From Annona cherimola (taxonomy: Eukaryota > Streptophyta > Magnoliopsida > Magnoliales > Annonaceae), in contig CM059971.1 in assembly GCA_030490835.1 (NCBI GenBank), forward strand, positions 74,542,224 through 74,606,223: DNA of 64,000 nucleotides. The letters run 5' to 3'. Below, one piece after another: positions 21,005 through 33,901 of the stretch (positions within the stretch are counted from its first letter, which is position 1; every line of letters starts with the position of its first letter). A program made the translations under genes and the position numbers. The notes under the pieces are model-generated. The model made no database searches, had not been told where the DNA came from, and saw nothing but the letters and a program-made list of their open reading frames with translations.

Positions 21005-24000
21005 ATGGGTGACGATGCTGAAAGGACTTGTCCCTTGTGCATGGAGGAGATGGATTTAACTGATCAGCAGCTAAAGCCATGCAAGTGTGGATATGAGGTT
21101 TGAATTATTCTTTTCTACACCTTTGAAGTTTCAGTTTTCACAGGATATCTTTTTGCTTCGCTTGTTGAAAACCTTCATTTTGTGCCTATTATAGCTTACA
21201 GTTTTCTTGTTATGAATTTGGTATATGTCATGAACAATTCATTGTTCTGGTTCTGAAATTGGTATACATTTGTCTGTGGTCTTTACAACAATTTGCCAAT
21301 TTCCTAGTTATTTTCATGTCAACACCATTTGCAAATTGTTATGGCCTTTGAATTTTTATCTAGAATCCTGTTTTGAACTTAGTGCAGAAGGCAGAGAATC
21401 TGTGCTCCCTCTCCTTTCACATGCCATTGTCAATAACTCTTCCATGTTTTGGTAGATGTTTTAACCTTTAGTTTTCTCATGATTTTATCTCAATTCCTGT
21501 GATCCTCTAAGCTTACGGGATTCCTGTTGCATTATCGTTGCAAGTGGTCTTTCCATTATCTTAGAAAGTGGTTTATCTTGTCCAATTCCTTCTCCCACAA
21601 GAATTTTCAAATTCCTGTATGGATTTTCTTTTTCAGTACCTTCTTATGTTCATTTTGATTCCCAGCTTCTGTATTCTTTTCAGTTCTGGTTATACTCATT
21701 TAGTTCTTTTTGGCAGATCTGTGTTTGGTGCTGGCATCATATAATGGATATGGCTGAAAAGGATGACACTGAGGGTAGATGTCCTGCATGCCGGACTCCA
21801 TATGACAAAGAAAGGATAGTGGGTATGACAGTCAGTTCTGAAAGGTATATAAGATTCGTCTGTGTTTATCCAGTGGTAAATGTGTTTTAAAGGTCGATAG
21901 TTTGAGTAACAAATTCAGATGACAAATTTGTGGATGTGGTTCAGGCTGGCAGAAATAAATAATGAGAAGAAACAGAAATCCCAGAAGGCGAAGTCAAAAA
22001 CGTCAGAAGGGAGAAAGCATCTTAGCACGGTTAGAGTGATTCAACGGAATCTTGTATATATTGTTGGAATACCTGCTAATTTAGCGGATGAAGAGGTATC
22101 ACGTTCAATGCTTCCTCATTTGAGCACAAATGTCTAGGCATGCATAAATGCTGATTGCTGAGATATTTGATAGTTGCTTGAGCAGGTTTGATTTCTAATT
22201 GAAAATTTCATTTTCTTTATGCAGACCCTTCAGCGGAAGGAATATTTTGGGCAATATGGTAAAATTCTAAAGGTTTCTATAACGCGGACTGGTGGAGCTG
22301 CTCAGCATTCTTCTAACAATTCTTGTAGTGTGTGAGTACCAAACCTCGGATTAAAAATCAAATTACGATGACTTTTTTTTTGTTTGAGAATTTTGAGGGA
22401 TTGTAAATGCGAATCTATTTAGTGATACTGGATAATTTGTTTGTACAGCTAAATAGGCACTCTTTTTTTCTATAAACAGTTGTTTATTGGTTTTTCCAAA
22501 TTTTTTGTTACTTTTCATATTTTTGCTTTCAGTTTCTCTAGGGAATTTTATTATCTAGGAATACTATTATCCAAGCAATTGGAATTATGCCTGCTTGGAT
22601 CTTATATCTTCAGTGCCTTCAAATAAATTATGTTATTGTTTTTTGTTTGGGTTGTAATTTGCCTTGCCTCTTTATCTTGAGCTTTCCAACAAGAATTATT
22701 TAACAGGATACTGCCTATGTGTATTTACACAGATATATCACTTATTCAAAGAATGAGGAAGCTATTCGGTGTATTCAGGTCGTAAATGGATTTGTCTTGG
22801 ATGGTAGATCTTTGAGGCAAGTGCCCATTGATCACATACTGTTCTTTGTTTAGCAGTACATCATTGTTATTCTTGTAAGTGTTTTTCATTGTTGTTACTC
22901 TGTTGTCTTTTTCATGCAGAGCATGCTTTGGAACCACCAAGTACTGCCACGCTTGGTTGAGAAATATGGTATGAATTATTTTAGATTTTTACTTGTTTTG
23001 GTTGGATATATTATTTTCCTGCTTATGTTCAAATATAAAAGTAGATTCTTTGTTATGGTGTAAATTTTGTTAACCAGCAGGGTTTTTACTGGTCCAGCCT
23101 TGTGGCAATCCAGATTGTTTGTATTTGCATGATGCTGGGACACAAGAGGATACTTTTACCAAAGATGAGGCAATTTCAACATGTGCCAGGTAGTCTATTT
23201 TCCTTGTTTTAGATTTATTGGTTTATACCACAAGTTAATTTAAATTTCTCTTTAAAGTTTCAATTCATTCCACTTGGTATTATTAGAGGATCCACTGTAA
23301 GCAATCGTGAGCTTTTTTGCTGAACTACACCAATTTAATAGAAAGTACTGTGGCTTTACATAGTTTATATTTTTAGCAGAAAATATTATGCACCTTTTTA
23401 ACTATGATTGAAAAGGAGCTGTACAAAGGTGATGTTTCTCATTGCATTTCTATCAGTAAATATATATTTTTCCAAGACTTACCATCTGTTGTTGCATGTA
23501 ATATAAGGTGTATTTAGAGGTGCTTGAGTGCATTTACCATTCTGTAATCAGGAGTATCTACTCTTAGAATTTTTCGTTATATTAAATTCTAGGCCTGTTT
23601 GGACTGGAAGTAACTTCGCTTCTGGGAATTGGAGGGTATGATTTGAGAAGAAATAGATAGTTTTTTTTTTTTTTTTTTTGGTGGAAAAGATAAAGTGAAC
23701 TAGGATAGGAAAATGTCTTGTTAAGTAGGGATAGGACCTCTCTTCTTCTTTTCTGCCTACTCAAAGTGGGGTTTTCAACTCAAGGGTGCCTGCAAATGGC
23801 TAAAGGCAGCTTCCTTTTCATCATGAAACATTGGAACATTTTACACAAGAGATCTTTTCTGTCTTCTGCAAGCGTTTTAGGAGTTTCACATTTTCTTGTA
23901 TGCCTACTAATCTACTTCAATTAAACTATTTTGCTTTGTGTTTTATTGTTGTCTTTGTAAGTCCTTAAGTACTGATCTATGTGCACAGGTTATAATTTGG

Positions 24001-24817
24001 CTTAAACAGTTATAGGCTTTTCTAAAAATTCACAAGATTGCCTGGAGGCTTAGATACAAATGGATGATAGTCCCCAAGCTGTAAGGGATCAGAAAGAAGA
24101 CGGAGAAAAAGAGGGGAGGAGAGCAGGGAGGATAACAGGAATTTTGAGTTGTTATTTATTTAGGGCACGCTTGTTTTAACAAAAACTTTTCAAACTAAAA
24201 CTTTTCAATGTAAAATTTTTCATTCTTCACAATTTCCTTATTTTTAAAATTATTTTTTCACATTTTCCTATATAACTACGAAACTATCCTACATTTCAAT
24301 CATTTCTACATAGCTACCCATATCACTTACCTAGCTATTTTAACTTTATTATATTTTTTCATCATTATTACTCCTATTATATCACATCATTTTCTCTCCA
24401 TTCAAAAACCTTTTACACCAAAGCTTTCCATCGAAAAGTTATATTACTTCTCAAACACACCCTTATTTTTTTGTTTTAAAAAACTAGTTCTTTTTGTCAC
24501 TCATTTACTTTGAGGTCATTCTAATTGATGGTTTGTTGCGGAATTGGAAAATATAAGATGATGTGAACCATAAATTGAATAAAATTAAGAGCTTGTTCGG
24601 CTACCCATTTGGAGGGTTTTCTATAAGTCACAGTACTTTTTAAAAATCCCATTTGATTGGGCTATTTGCTTGCATGTTTTGTCATTTACTGAAGGAGAAA
24701 AAAGCACATAAAAGTGCACTTAGAGAGAAACATCAAACTTTCACTTTTATATAACAAAAAAGATTGTGTTTTGCAGTACTAAAGCCCAAAAATCACCACA
24801 TGGCCAAACATGCCAGA

Positions 24818-24854
<37 letters not shown>

Positions 24855-25198
24855 CAATATTCAGGTGCAGTTACCTTAAAATGGGCCTCACATGATCATA
24901 AAATTATAATCTGCTTCACCTATTGTATTTAGAGTTATGTATTATACTATCATACTAATTTTCATCTCAATTGGATATGTGTATGGATGATATCTAAAAA
25001 TGATACAAATTCAATGTAATAAAATAGTTTGATGTAAATAACAACTTTAAAGTTGTTTTTCGACATGTAAACCATTCGCTATAAAATTTATATATAGATA
25101 AATGATTGTATGAACTATCAATATATTTAAGTACATGTAAGGCTCATTTTGGGTCAAATGCACAATTAATTACGGCGCAGGCAAATACACAGGAAAGG

Positions 25199-25240
<42 letters not shown>

Positions 25241-28200
25241 ATTAGAAATATATGTAGTGATGGGAAAAAGTTGAATTTTATGGGCAGTTATATGTCAAGA
25301 TCAACATTACCTTAAAGAGTGGAATTTTCTTGAAAATGGAAATTTCCCTTTCCTTTCTGTGGAATCAAACACAGGTGTGGTAATCAAGATAAAGGCATTT
25401 TGACTTCTGAAAAATGTCATATATTTGTCTAAAAATCAGTGGTAAACAGTTGAACCTATTTCGAAGGGAACAAAGCAAATAGAAGGGGAATTACATGTGT
25501 CCTACCTTCATGTGTCCTAGGCGAGAGAGTAATGACTTTTTAGTGTATTAAACTAGTCCGAATTTCCTAAATGTTTTTTGTTATTGTGTGCCAGTAAAAT
25601 CCAACATTCCATGGCAAGTTCTTTGAGTAATCTTCATCAGCGAGCTGGGAGTTTCTTGCCTCCTCCAATTGACAACTTCTGTGGCAACAATGCCATTTCT
25701 TCTAGCAAAACGTTGCTCAGACCAGTTCTTCATGTAAGTGTTAATTCTGTAGTCTAGTTGTCAGATTATGGGATGTTTGAAACTAATAATGGAGCATTCC
25801 TTGCTCTTTTTTCCACTGGGTCATTCATATGTGAAGATGTGAATACATATTTATTATACTTTCTTCGGTTCGTGATGAGTTCTCTTCTCCCTCCCTTGCA
25901 GACTACTGGGATTCATGGTAAAAGCTCTCTTTTGAATGGGGAAACTGGAAAGTCTGGTGGGCTTCCAGCAGCAGCAGCTTGGTATGGAAGTAAATTCATG
26001 TTTTTGTTTTTCCTACTTCAGTGGATACTCTACCCTTCATGGGATTTTTCCTTTTTCCTTCTGCAGGGGTGTTAGGGTCAATCCTAGTGCATCATCAGCT
26101 ACTTGTGCTGAAGTTTGTCTGGGCATGTCCAAACATAAACCAAACGTCTGCAGTTCACTTACAGCATCTGTTGGCAGGGATGCTCAATTGCCAACTCAGA
26201 CATGGGAGCAAGAGACGCATGCTGAATACATTGTTGCATCGAGAAATCAGCGGCTTCTCGGGAGCAGTAAAACTGATTCTTTCCCAATGCCAAAACCAGA
26301 CAAAGATTGTAATGTAGAAAATCGGCAAGCTGAGAGTACTGTTGAAACTAAGGTGGCAATAAAGAGTTCTGTTTGTGAGTCTGCTTGCCTATCCTCGAAT
26401 GGCGAAGTTGGGAGGGTCAACTCAGTTCCCAACTCTCTTGATTCAAGTGGATTAGTACGACTAGTTTCAAATTCTTTGTCCAGTAATGAAATTGTCGGGC
26501 ATCCTATTGTTGAAGATAATATAATACAAAGCTCAGCATCAAGGCTTCATTTAGCGACCAATGAGACTAGCACTTCATCCCGAACTTCTAATAGTGGAAG
26601 GAATACCATGAGCTGCAGTCAACCTCGTATAGATACAAGACCATCAGAACAATATTCCATCTCTTCTCAGGAAAATTTAAAGCCTAGCATGGAAGGTTTG
26701 GTTGTTGGGGCCACACTTAGAGATACTTCAACATCTGAAACTGTACCCTCTCCAGGCGAAGAATCTGGGTTGAGTTCCAAGATGGGAGTAAACATGTCAC
26801 CAGCTAAAAACCGTGATGGAAGGAATGTATTTTCAGCTTCTGCAGATCTTTCTAGTCTTCCTATGCATGGTTGTGTAGCAGAACCTGTAGTTGAAGACTG
26901 TTCAGTGCCTGCCTCAAATTTGTCAATATCTCCTAAAAGAGAGCAGGAAAAGTTGACTAGTGAGGCCTGTGGTCACCTTGATGATATTCAATCCACATAC
27001 TCAGCTAATGGGCCTCAAAATTTGACGTTGTTGGAGAGACATGTGAACCAAGATTCTTCTGCGTTGGAGGAACCAAAGGCAGATGATGGAGAGAACAGCA
27101 TTATCACAGACATTTTATCATTGGATATTGGCCTGGATGATCCTCTAGCAAGTCCCAGTATTGCCAAACTTTTACATGGGAGCAGTGATAAAACAGCTGG
27201 TTATTCAAGACTGCTTAACCCATGGAAATCAACAAGTAACAATGAGTCCCGATTTTCATTTGCAAGGATGGATGATTCCAACCAAGAAACTGGCCATTCG
27301 TTTTTGCTAGATATCTCAAAGTCTTGGCAGGGTGAAAATTCTCGTCTACAAGATAGTTATGTAAACCAAGGTGTCCAAGCTAATAGATTCCGCAATGGAA
27401 TTGCACTTACTGTTTCAGACGAATCTGATGTTCTTAGCAGCCAACACCAGCTTTCTTCTGGCGGAGCTATGGGTAAGTGCTAATGTTAAAAACTGTGTTA
27501 GTCGATGATATGTTTTTAATTATATAAAAAAGTTCTCTCCTTGTATCCTCTCCATTGACTCAGAATGGATGGTGGAAGGATGGTGCTCACTTCTGCTGGT
27601 GCATCTCTTAGATTTTCTTCATGGTTCTGGTTTCTAAGCTGGGTTTAATTATGTCAAATTTTGGTGTTCTACTGCATTACTTACCTCCATCACTAGCAAC
27701 TAGAGCCCTAAATACAAGTTGGACATGGAACTTCATTGGTTGTTGAATATCCTCTAGGTTGCAGGTACCAATGTCATAAAAGATCTCTCTTTGTGTGTCT
27801 CCTTTTTTTTCCTTCTTTTCTTTTCTGGCTGAAAATTGCCCAAATTACCCTGGAGAAAAGAACTTAGCCTGTTGGCTTCTGCTTCTGGTTTCTGTTTTTA
27901 TATGACTGCTTGTTGCTATTTTGAACCCCCCTAATAAGTACAAAAAGTTGATGGATAAATTTTTCCTTAGTTTACTGGGATAGGTGATCCACAATTATAT
28001 GTTTCGGGACTTTGCTGTTATGTGATAGAGTTGGGAGATATTTTCGTTGGTTGATGTTGATTTTCAAAAGCTATAGGTTCTTTGGCTATGATAATTTCCA
28101 CCCTTGGTTTTATGCTATGATGTATTGATTTAAACAAACTCAGAATATTATGTTGTCAAATGTTTCTTTAGCTGAGAATGTAATTATTTTATTTTTTGAT

Positions 28201-30444
28201 AGAAGCTTTTGGTGGGTCACAAAATTAAATCACCTAAAATTAAACAAACTTCAATTTTGTGGATGACAACTTTCATCAAAGTACATTCTTAGCTAAAAAA
28301 CATGGAAATTGATCCTGTGCACCCGGGTGCACAAATACCCATTTTATATATATATATATATATTTTTTTTGAAATGTTTTTTACAAAATTGTTAATTTAT
28401 GTGTATTTAACATATGTATCAATTTTTACCATTTTTAGAGATTTTACTAAAATGCCACTGATTTTTAAAAATCCAAAATAAATATCTAAAAATTTCCGAA
28501 AGTGGTAAAAATTGATACACATGTTAAATACACCTAAATTAACAGATGTGTAAAAAAATTTCAAAAATAATATTAAAAATTGGGTATTTGCACCCGGGTG
28601 CACCGAAGCTAAGTGCACTCGGATGCATAGAATCAAAATCCAAAAAACATTTTACAGGTAATGAACAGTTTGGATGTTTTACATCCCGTCCATATTCCAT
28701 TACAATATTAAACTGAGATGTTCCTTGGAAATTTCCGAGGAACCGATCTCCTTGGATTGGTCCTGTAAATTGCTTTGGCAGGTAAAAACAAGTTGTAATG
28801 TATTATTGTCAACAGTGATGCAAAAATTGATCTCAATGTCATGCGCTGTATCTTGTTTGTGTCTCTGTCTATCATTCATATCCTAAGCCATGTTCTTTAT
28901 CAAAAATATTATTTCCAATAATATATTTTTGGAAGTTGAAGCTGTTTTCTTTATCAAAAATATTATTCCTAATAATATATTTTTGGAAGTTGGCTGATAA
29001 ATTATCTTACAGGAACCTAATATTCTCTTCTATTGCAAAAATTTATTGATAATATTTTAAGATAAGTGATATTCTTGGAGATGTTATCAATATGATCTCT
29101 ATTATATCAATAATATTGGAGCTACTATCATTTTTATTGCAAAATATCACCCTCAGCCCTGTGGACCATTTCATTAATTATCTTTTTGTTGAATATTTGT
29201 GAGAATTTCCTTCTCAATCCCATTTTGCACATCTTTTTGCGTATGCTTATGGTGCTCTATGCTTATTTTTTGTGTATTAGGACCATTCCTAATTTTGCTG
29301 GAGATATATATTCGATTTTTGTATATTACCATCATTCTATTTTTTGTTTTATGTTTGAATCTCTTATGTGTTTCCACAGGTCAATTCTAAATTTTGTTTG
29401 CAATACAAAAAAAAAAAAAAATCTAAATTTTGTTAGAATTGTGTATTAGTTTCTTATGTATTTTCATACTTCATATGTCATCAAATGTTGATATGTTGAC
29501 GTCATTATGGTAGTTTGATGACAAAAGTTCAACAACATTTTTACCTAAGCACAGCAACTGGGCCTATTCCCCTTGACTTATTTGTTTACTGTTGACAGCT
29601 CCCTTGTCTCTACTTTCAAGATCTGAAGACATTCCACCTCCCAAATCCCCTATACAGAGAAAAGCCCCACCTGTACCGCCTCCTGGGTTCTATCCCCAAC
29701 ATGCGATGGATCGTGACCAGTATTCTTCAGTGCTTCGCTCTCCTGGTTTGTAATTTTGGTTTTTTTTTTTTTATCATATATTTTTTCTTGGCCCTTGTTG
29801 CTTACTGAGCAATTATCCTAACTTCTATATCATGGTTAAAACTGTAATAAAAATTGCTTTGTTATTCTTTTCTCCTTTTTTGTGTGGCAGGCTCAGCTGC
29901 CCAATATCAATTCATTGGCAGTTCAGCTGGTTTGAGTTTACCCCAACAGACAGTAGGCAATGGTAGCTATGCTGATGTTGAATTCATTGATCCTGCAATT
30001 ATGGCTGTTAGTGGAGGAAAACTTCCTTTGCCAATGACACACCAGATATCTCCCAGCTACAGCTCCAACATGTTGGCTGGTTTCCCTGAGATGGACCAAA
30101 GGCTTCAACTTTTGAAGTCAAGGTCAAGCAATCTGAATCAGAATTCATTGATTACATCAGATCAAAGCAAGTGGAGCCTCTTACAGGACCTGGCTTTGCA
30201 GGAGGCTATAAGGACTCCAAATGGGTCTTGGGGAAGTTCTTGGGGCATGGGTAATCAAACTTCTATTGAGTCTGGCCTTCTGGGCAGAAGAGGTCAATCA
30301 AGCCTGGCAGAGATCACAAATGGTGGAAGGATGGGTTATCTTGATTCGCAGTATGGATTTCTAAGACCATATCCAGCACATGAGGACACCAAGTTTCAGG
30401 CATCGAACTCTAGCCACTTCTATAATTCAGCATATGATATGTGA
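21005..30444 (+). CDS. NOT4: CCR4-NOT complex subunit 4 (RING E3 ubiquitin ligase), 1009 aa
   Basis: Twelve coding exons: 21005-21097, 21717-21844, 21945-22095, 22225-22331, 22733-22816, 22920-22968, 23098-23189, 25595-25733, 25902-25981, 26067-27472, 29599-29745, 29891-30444. They total 3030 nt with no internal stop. Residues 9-56 form a C4C4 RING (C9, C12, C26, C28, C33, C36, C53, C56), spaced as in animal and yeast Not4. A Lys-rich linker follows, then an RRM at about 109-190 and a CCCH finger (C197, C206, C211, H215). The long Ser/Thr-rich C-terminal part has no domain I can name, as in other plant NOT4 proteins. Known family role: E3 ligase working with UbcH5-type E2s, linked to CCR4-NOT mRNA turnover and translation quality control. 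The start is the first ATG after the 5' UTR exon, in context CACCATGG. One intron is GC-AG. All other introns are GT-AG. Confidence 0.95.
22817..22919 (+). other. GC-AG intron in NOT4
   Basis: The exon ends TTTGAG and the intron starts GCAAGT. It ends TTCATGCAG before AGCATGC. Only this choice keeps the reading SLRACFGTTKYC, which joins the RRM to the CCCH finger. AG|GCAAGT is the usual consensus of the minor GC-AG class spliced by the major spliceosome. No GT near the exon end gives the conserved protein. Confidence 0.85.
24163..24462. mobile_element. Tourist-like MITE, copy 3, in NOT4 intron
   Basis: Starts GGGCACGCTTG and ends CAAACACACCC, flanked by TTA on both sides (24160-24162, 24463-24465). 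The interior matches copy 1 (TTTCAATCATTTCTACA, TATATCACATCATTTT). The TTA duplication is the PIF/Harbinger signature. Confidence 0.8.
24593..24816. mobile_element. Small hAT-like MITE in NOT4 intron
   Basis: Inverted ends GCTTGTTCGGCTACCCATTT and, on the other strand, GGCATGTTTGGCCATGTGGT. The internal pair AGTACTTTTTAAAAATCCC / GATTTTTGGGCTTTAGTACT is also inverted. The flanks do not give a clear duplication. Confidence 0.5.
24822..24851. repeat. (AT)n microsatellite
   Basis: About 15 uninterrupted AT units directly after the hAT-like MITE, within the same NOT4 intron. Confidence 0.95.
25201..25237. repeat. (CT)n microsatellite
   Basis: About 18 CT units in the 2.4 kb NOT4 intron between 23190 and 25594. 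Confidence 0.95.
28304..28641. mobile_element. Hairpin Mutator-type MITE in NOT4 intron, 338 bp
   Basis: Flanked by the perfect 9-bp repeat AAAAAACAT (28295-28303, 28642-28650). Starts GGAAATTGATCCTG and, from the other strand, GGATTTTGATTCTA. Next to each end lies GTGCACCCGGGTGCAC or a near copy, itself a palindrome. The whole interior folds back on itself (TTAACATATGTATCAATTTT against AAAATTGATACACATGTTAA; AAATGCCACTGATTTT at the centre). A 9-bp duplication points to the Mutator superfamily. Confidence 0.8.
28893..28993. repeat. 54-bp tandem duplication in NOT4 intron
   Basis: Units starting TTCTTTATCAAAAATATTAT at 28893 and 28947, nearly identical, both ending ATTTTTGGAAGTTG. Confidence 0.8.
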
Positions 30445-31359
30445 CTAAGGAAATGATGTTTGCTGAAATGATGCCTGTTGAAGGGTTTTCTCTGTGTGTT
30501 ATGATGCATTTTGTCTTAGTGCTTTCTTGGCCAGTTCAGGTTGGTCCCTGCTATTTTCCAGAGTTCGTGGGAAGTTTCTGCTTTATTGGAAAATCTTGGT
30601 ATTCTGCGAATTGCTGCTATAAAAGCTTCTTGTTGCTGATAGCATCAGGTATATTAGAGACTAGTACCGGTTTTCACACATTTGCAACCTCTCTTAGAAT
30701 CGGCTATAATGGTTTAACAAAGACATGGTGAAGATCCATTTGCCAAATTAGGCAGCACATCCTGTGACCATTTGATTGTTTTTGGTCTCTGGCTATTCCA
30801 CCATTTGTAGTTTTTGACCTTATACCATGCAAATCCTTTTACGTTTCATGCCCTGTTACTTGATTCTGTCTAGGATCCATAATCTTTGTTGCCTTTCTCT
30901 ACCATTTAGATTATACCATCACCTCGTTATTTGTTTTCTGCATTTTATGAAGCTTCGGAACTTTTATAAAACTTGGATGTGATGGATATTAGCTCAAGAT
31001 TAAAATTCAATCCAACTATCATATTAGCAGCACTTATAGTGAAGTGTGATTAGATTGCTGTGTAGTTTTGGTAATAGTGAGGACAAAAGTTTATGGTGTT
31101 AGCCATAAAGTAAACAAAGAGAAAAGTGATAGGCTTTATAGAAAGGAAAATATTGACTTTAATGAAAAGTGTAATTTCAAGGTGAATAAACTCCTACAAA
31201 ACCTCCCCTGTTTGTTGTTTGCACACTAAATAATATCTAGAAGTGGTTCTCTTATATGAATGCATAATCTAACATAATTTTATGTCAATGATTGATCTAA
31301 GCTAATTTTTTATATTTTTTAAATGTAATTCTAGATAATTGTCAAGTTCCAATTAAATC
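30445..31359 (+). other. NOT4 3' UTR and downstream DNA
   Basis: The first few hundred bases after the stop look like a transcribed tail, T-rich and without repeats. No clear AATAAA was found, so the polyadenylation site is not called. No further gene is seen before the LINE fragment. Confidence 0.4.
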
Positions 31360-31900
31360 AAATAGAAAATTTTATAAGACAATGATTAGACTGACTATGC
31401 TATACAAGGCAGAATGTTAGGTATTTAAAGAACAACATATACATAGAGCGAGTGTAGTAAAAATGAGAATGTTGAGGTGGATGGGTGAGAAAACAAGAAA
31501 AGATAAAATTAAAAATAAAGTACAGTAGAAATGAGAATGTTAAGGTGTTTGGGTGATAAAACAAGAAAAGATAAAATTAAAGATAAAGTCACCTGAGATA
31601 ATCTTACGAGTGAAACCAATAAGTAACAAAATGGGGAAAAGCAGATGAAGGTGGTTTGGGCATGTGAAGTGAAGACTTTAATTGACACTGATGATGAGAG
31701 TTGAGTTTATTGAAATAGAAGACAGTATGATAATGAAAGTAAAACTAGAAAAAAGTTGGATAAAAGTAATAAATCAAGATATGAAGACATTAGAGATTGC
31801 TAGAAGAAAAATAGTTCGTAATCGTAAGGAAGGCCGCAACAGGGTCTATGCATCTGATCTCACATTGGTGGAAAACAACTTATGATGATGATGATGGTAG
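31360..31900 (+). pseudogene. RTE-type LINE fragment (3' end of reverse transcriptase ORF)
   Basis: The translation gives fragments of the conserved C-terminal region of plant RTE LINEs: TMIRLTMLYKAEC, HIHRASVVKMRMLRWM, KSRWRWFGHVK, and then a tail near ARRKIVRNRKEGRNRVYASD. Family members read roughly MLYGTECW...RMLRWICGKTRKD...RLRWFGHVQRR. It carries stops, a 68-bp internal tandem duplication and frameshifts. It ends in short TGATGATGATG repeats, typical of RTE 3' ends. Confidence 0.75.
31463..31598. repeat. 68-bp tandem duplication within the LINE fragment
   Basis: ATGAGAATGTTGAGGTGGAT at 31463 and ATGAGAATGTTAAGGTGTTT at 31531 begin two diverged units that both end in AAGATAAAATTAAA(A/G)ATAAAGT. 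Confidence 0.8.
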
Positions 31901-33573
31901 TATCTATTATTTTATAAAAATTTTGCAATGGTGTTGCTGACGAAGTTTCTTTAATCAAAATGAGTTAAAATTTTTAAAGTGCTGAGCATGGTTATGGGTT
32001 ATAGTTGGTATTTAGTGGATGGATTTTGGTAGGTAAGTGTGAATTGTGCTAATTATTATGTATAGCTGTCACTATTCTCAACTAGTGCATGTTTAACAAG
32101 TTGCAGGTTGATTATTGTATGGTTATGTTTAGTTGGTAAAATGTGTGAATCATACGAGTCATAAGATTTTACATTGGTCTCTAATGACTTTGCAAACTGA
32201 TTTTATTTCAGAATGTTTTACAAATTTCTTTATTGAGTAATGGAAGAAGTTAATATTTTACAGGCTGACTTAAAATATCAGATATTTCTATGCAGAGATG
32301 TTTGAGTACAAGATGGAGCTGTAATGGTTTATTGAGAATGAATCAGCAAGCTTGCAGAAAGTAAGTGTGATACCAGCGGAACTGTCACCAAAGGCGACTG
32401 TGAGGCAAGTGAGCCAGATATTATCTGATGTGTATATATACAGGTAGAAAATGCTTGTTGCTTGTATGGACATTATATTTTTGGACAGTGTGCATATGTT
32501 AGTGGCGGGAAGTTCATTGTTTACTGATCTTTTCATAGTAGCTGGAAAATTTTTGCATTTTTTGTGTGTTTTTACACTGCTTGCTGGATGATGGGTAGGG
32601 TGCAACTAAGTTGGATCGGAGTTGACCTTATTTTTAAAAAATTTAACCCTGATCCCAGGATTTCTACACTTTACACAGAGGATAAGTTATGCTTTTTCTG
32701 CTTATAATCAGTGCAAAATACAAATATACTATAGGATAAATTGGGTGATGTTGTGTCGTGCTCCTATAATGCATGATACCTATATATATTTATTTTCATT
32801 TGTAGTCTTTTTCATTACAAGCCTACTTACATAATTTTTTGTTTTACTGTGGTACCATAAATCATCTCGGATTTGATGGGTCACATTTGCTCAAACGTGT
32901 GTATATTCATGTAGAAATTATGAAAAATTCTTAGATTAAATATGATAATACTTTATTTAATCATTTATTTGCATAAGAATGATATTTTAGATAGGGTGTT
33001 TGGGTAGCAGGAAAAGCGAAATATTTTCCCCTACTTTTCCATACCTCTGCATGTAGCCATCCTACTTTCTAATCATTTTTTTACATTTTTTTATGCAAAC
33101 TTTTTCTATTAAGATAACGATTCTAAATACAACGAGTTATCTTTTGATTTTATCATCAAATGCAGTTAGCATGCTGCTGGCTGCATCCTTACATTTTTCC
33201 ATTACATAGTACGTTAGTGATTTAAGATTCTACATCATTTATATTGGTACCTAAGAATATTTAGTTGATGCCAATTGAGATTTTTTTAAAACCTTGATTT
33301 ATGAGAAAAATGTTAGCTTATGTAGTCTTATGAGACAGAATCATCATTTTAGGTAAACTACCGGAGGTGCATAGCTTAATAAGTCCATATGAAAATTTTT
33401 CCATATGCTGGCTCCTTTCCGCGACTTACCGGGTGTGAAAACCGCAACTTGAGAAGAGGTAAAAATAAAAATACAATATCAGATTTTGTATCAACCTAAT
33501 TTCTTGTCCACCCGTACTGCAATGATCTACGATTCCAGGAGCAGCAATAGCAGAACTTACCTATGTGAAAGCT
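31901..33573. other. Intergenic stretch, no gene seen
   Basis: No supported reading frame. A piece at 33000-33060 starting AGGGTGTTTGGGTAGCAGG looks like the left end of a MITE, but its partner was not found. Confidence 0.4.
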
Positions 33574-33901
33574 GAAACTTGATCCTGTGCACTCATTTTT
33601 TAATACACTTTTTTGAAATTTTTTTATAGAATTGTTAATTTAAATGTATTTAACATATGTATCAATTTTTACTATTTTTAAATATTTTTAGGTGTTTTTA
33701 GGATTTTTTAAAATCAGTGGTATTTTTAGTAATTTAAAATTTCTAAAATACCATTGATTTTAAAAATTCTAAAAAATCCACAAAATTTTTAAAAATGGTA
33801 AAAATTGATACACGTTAAATATAAATATATTGAGATTAATAGTTGTGTAAAAAAATTATAAAAAACGGGTATTAGCACCTGTGTGCGCTAAATCACTTTT
33901 C
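33574..33901. mobile_element. Hairpin Mutator-type MITE, degenerate copy
   Basis: Same foldback core as 28304-28641 (TTAACATATGTATCAATTTT against AAAATTGATACACGTTAA). The ends are GAAACTTGATCCTGTGCAC and, from the other strand, GAAAAGTGATTTAGCGCAC. Flanks GTGAAAGCT (33565-33573) and GTGAATGCC (33902-33910) match at seven of nine positions. Confidence 0.65.

Noticed and set aside
23041..23080. Alternative acceptor TAACCAGCAG for NOT4 exon 8
   Set aside because: It would add GFYWS-like residues and break the CCCH finger. The acceptor at 23097 gives NMPCGNPDCLYLH.
25936..27483. A 515-codon open frame as a gene of its own
   Set aside because: It is exon 10 of NOT4 plus intron read-through on both sides. 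Splice sites at 26067 and 27472 place only the middle in the protein.
29854..30444. A 196-codon frame starting MLCYSFLLF with a signal-peptide look
   Set aside because: The first 12 codons are intron. The rest is the last exon of NOT4 in frame.
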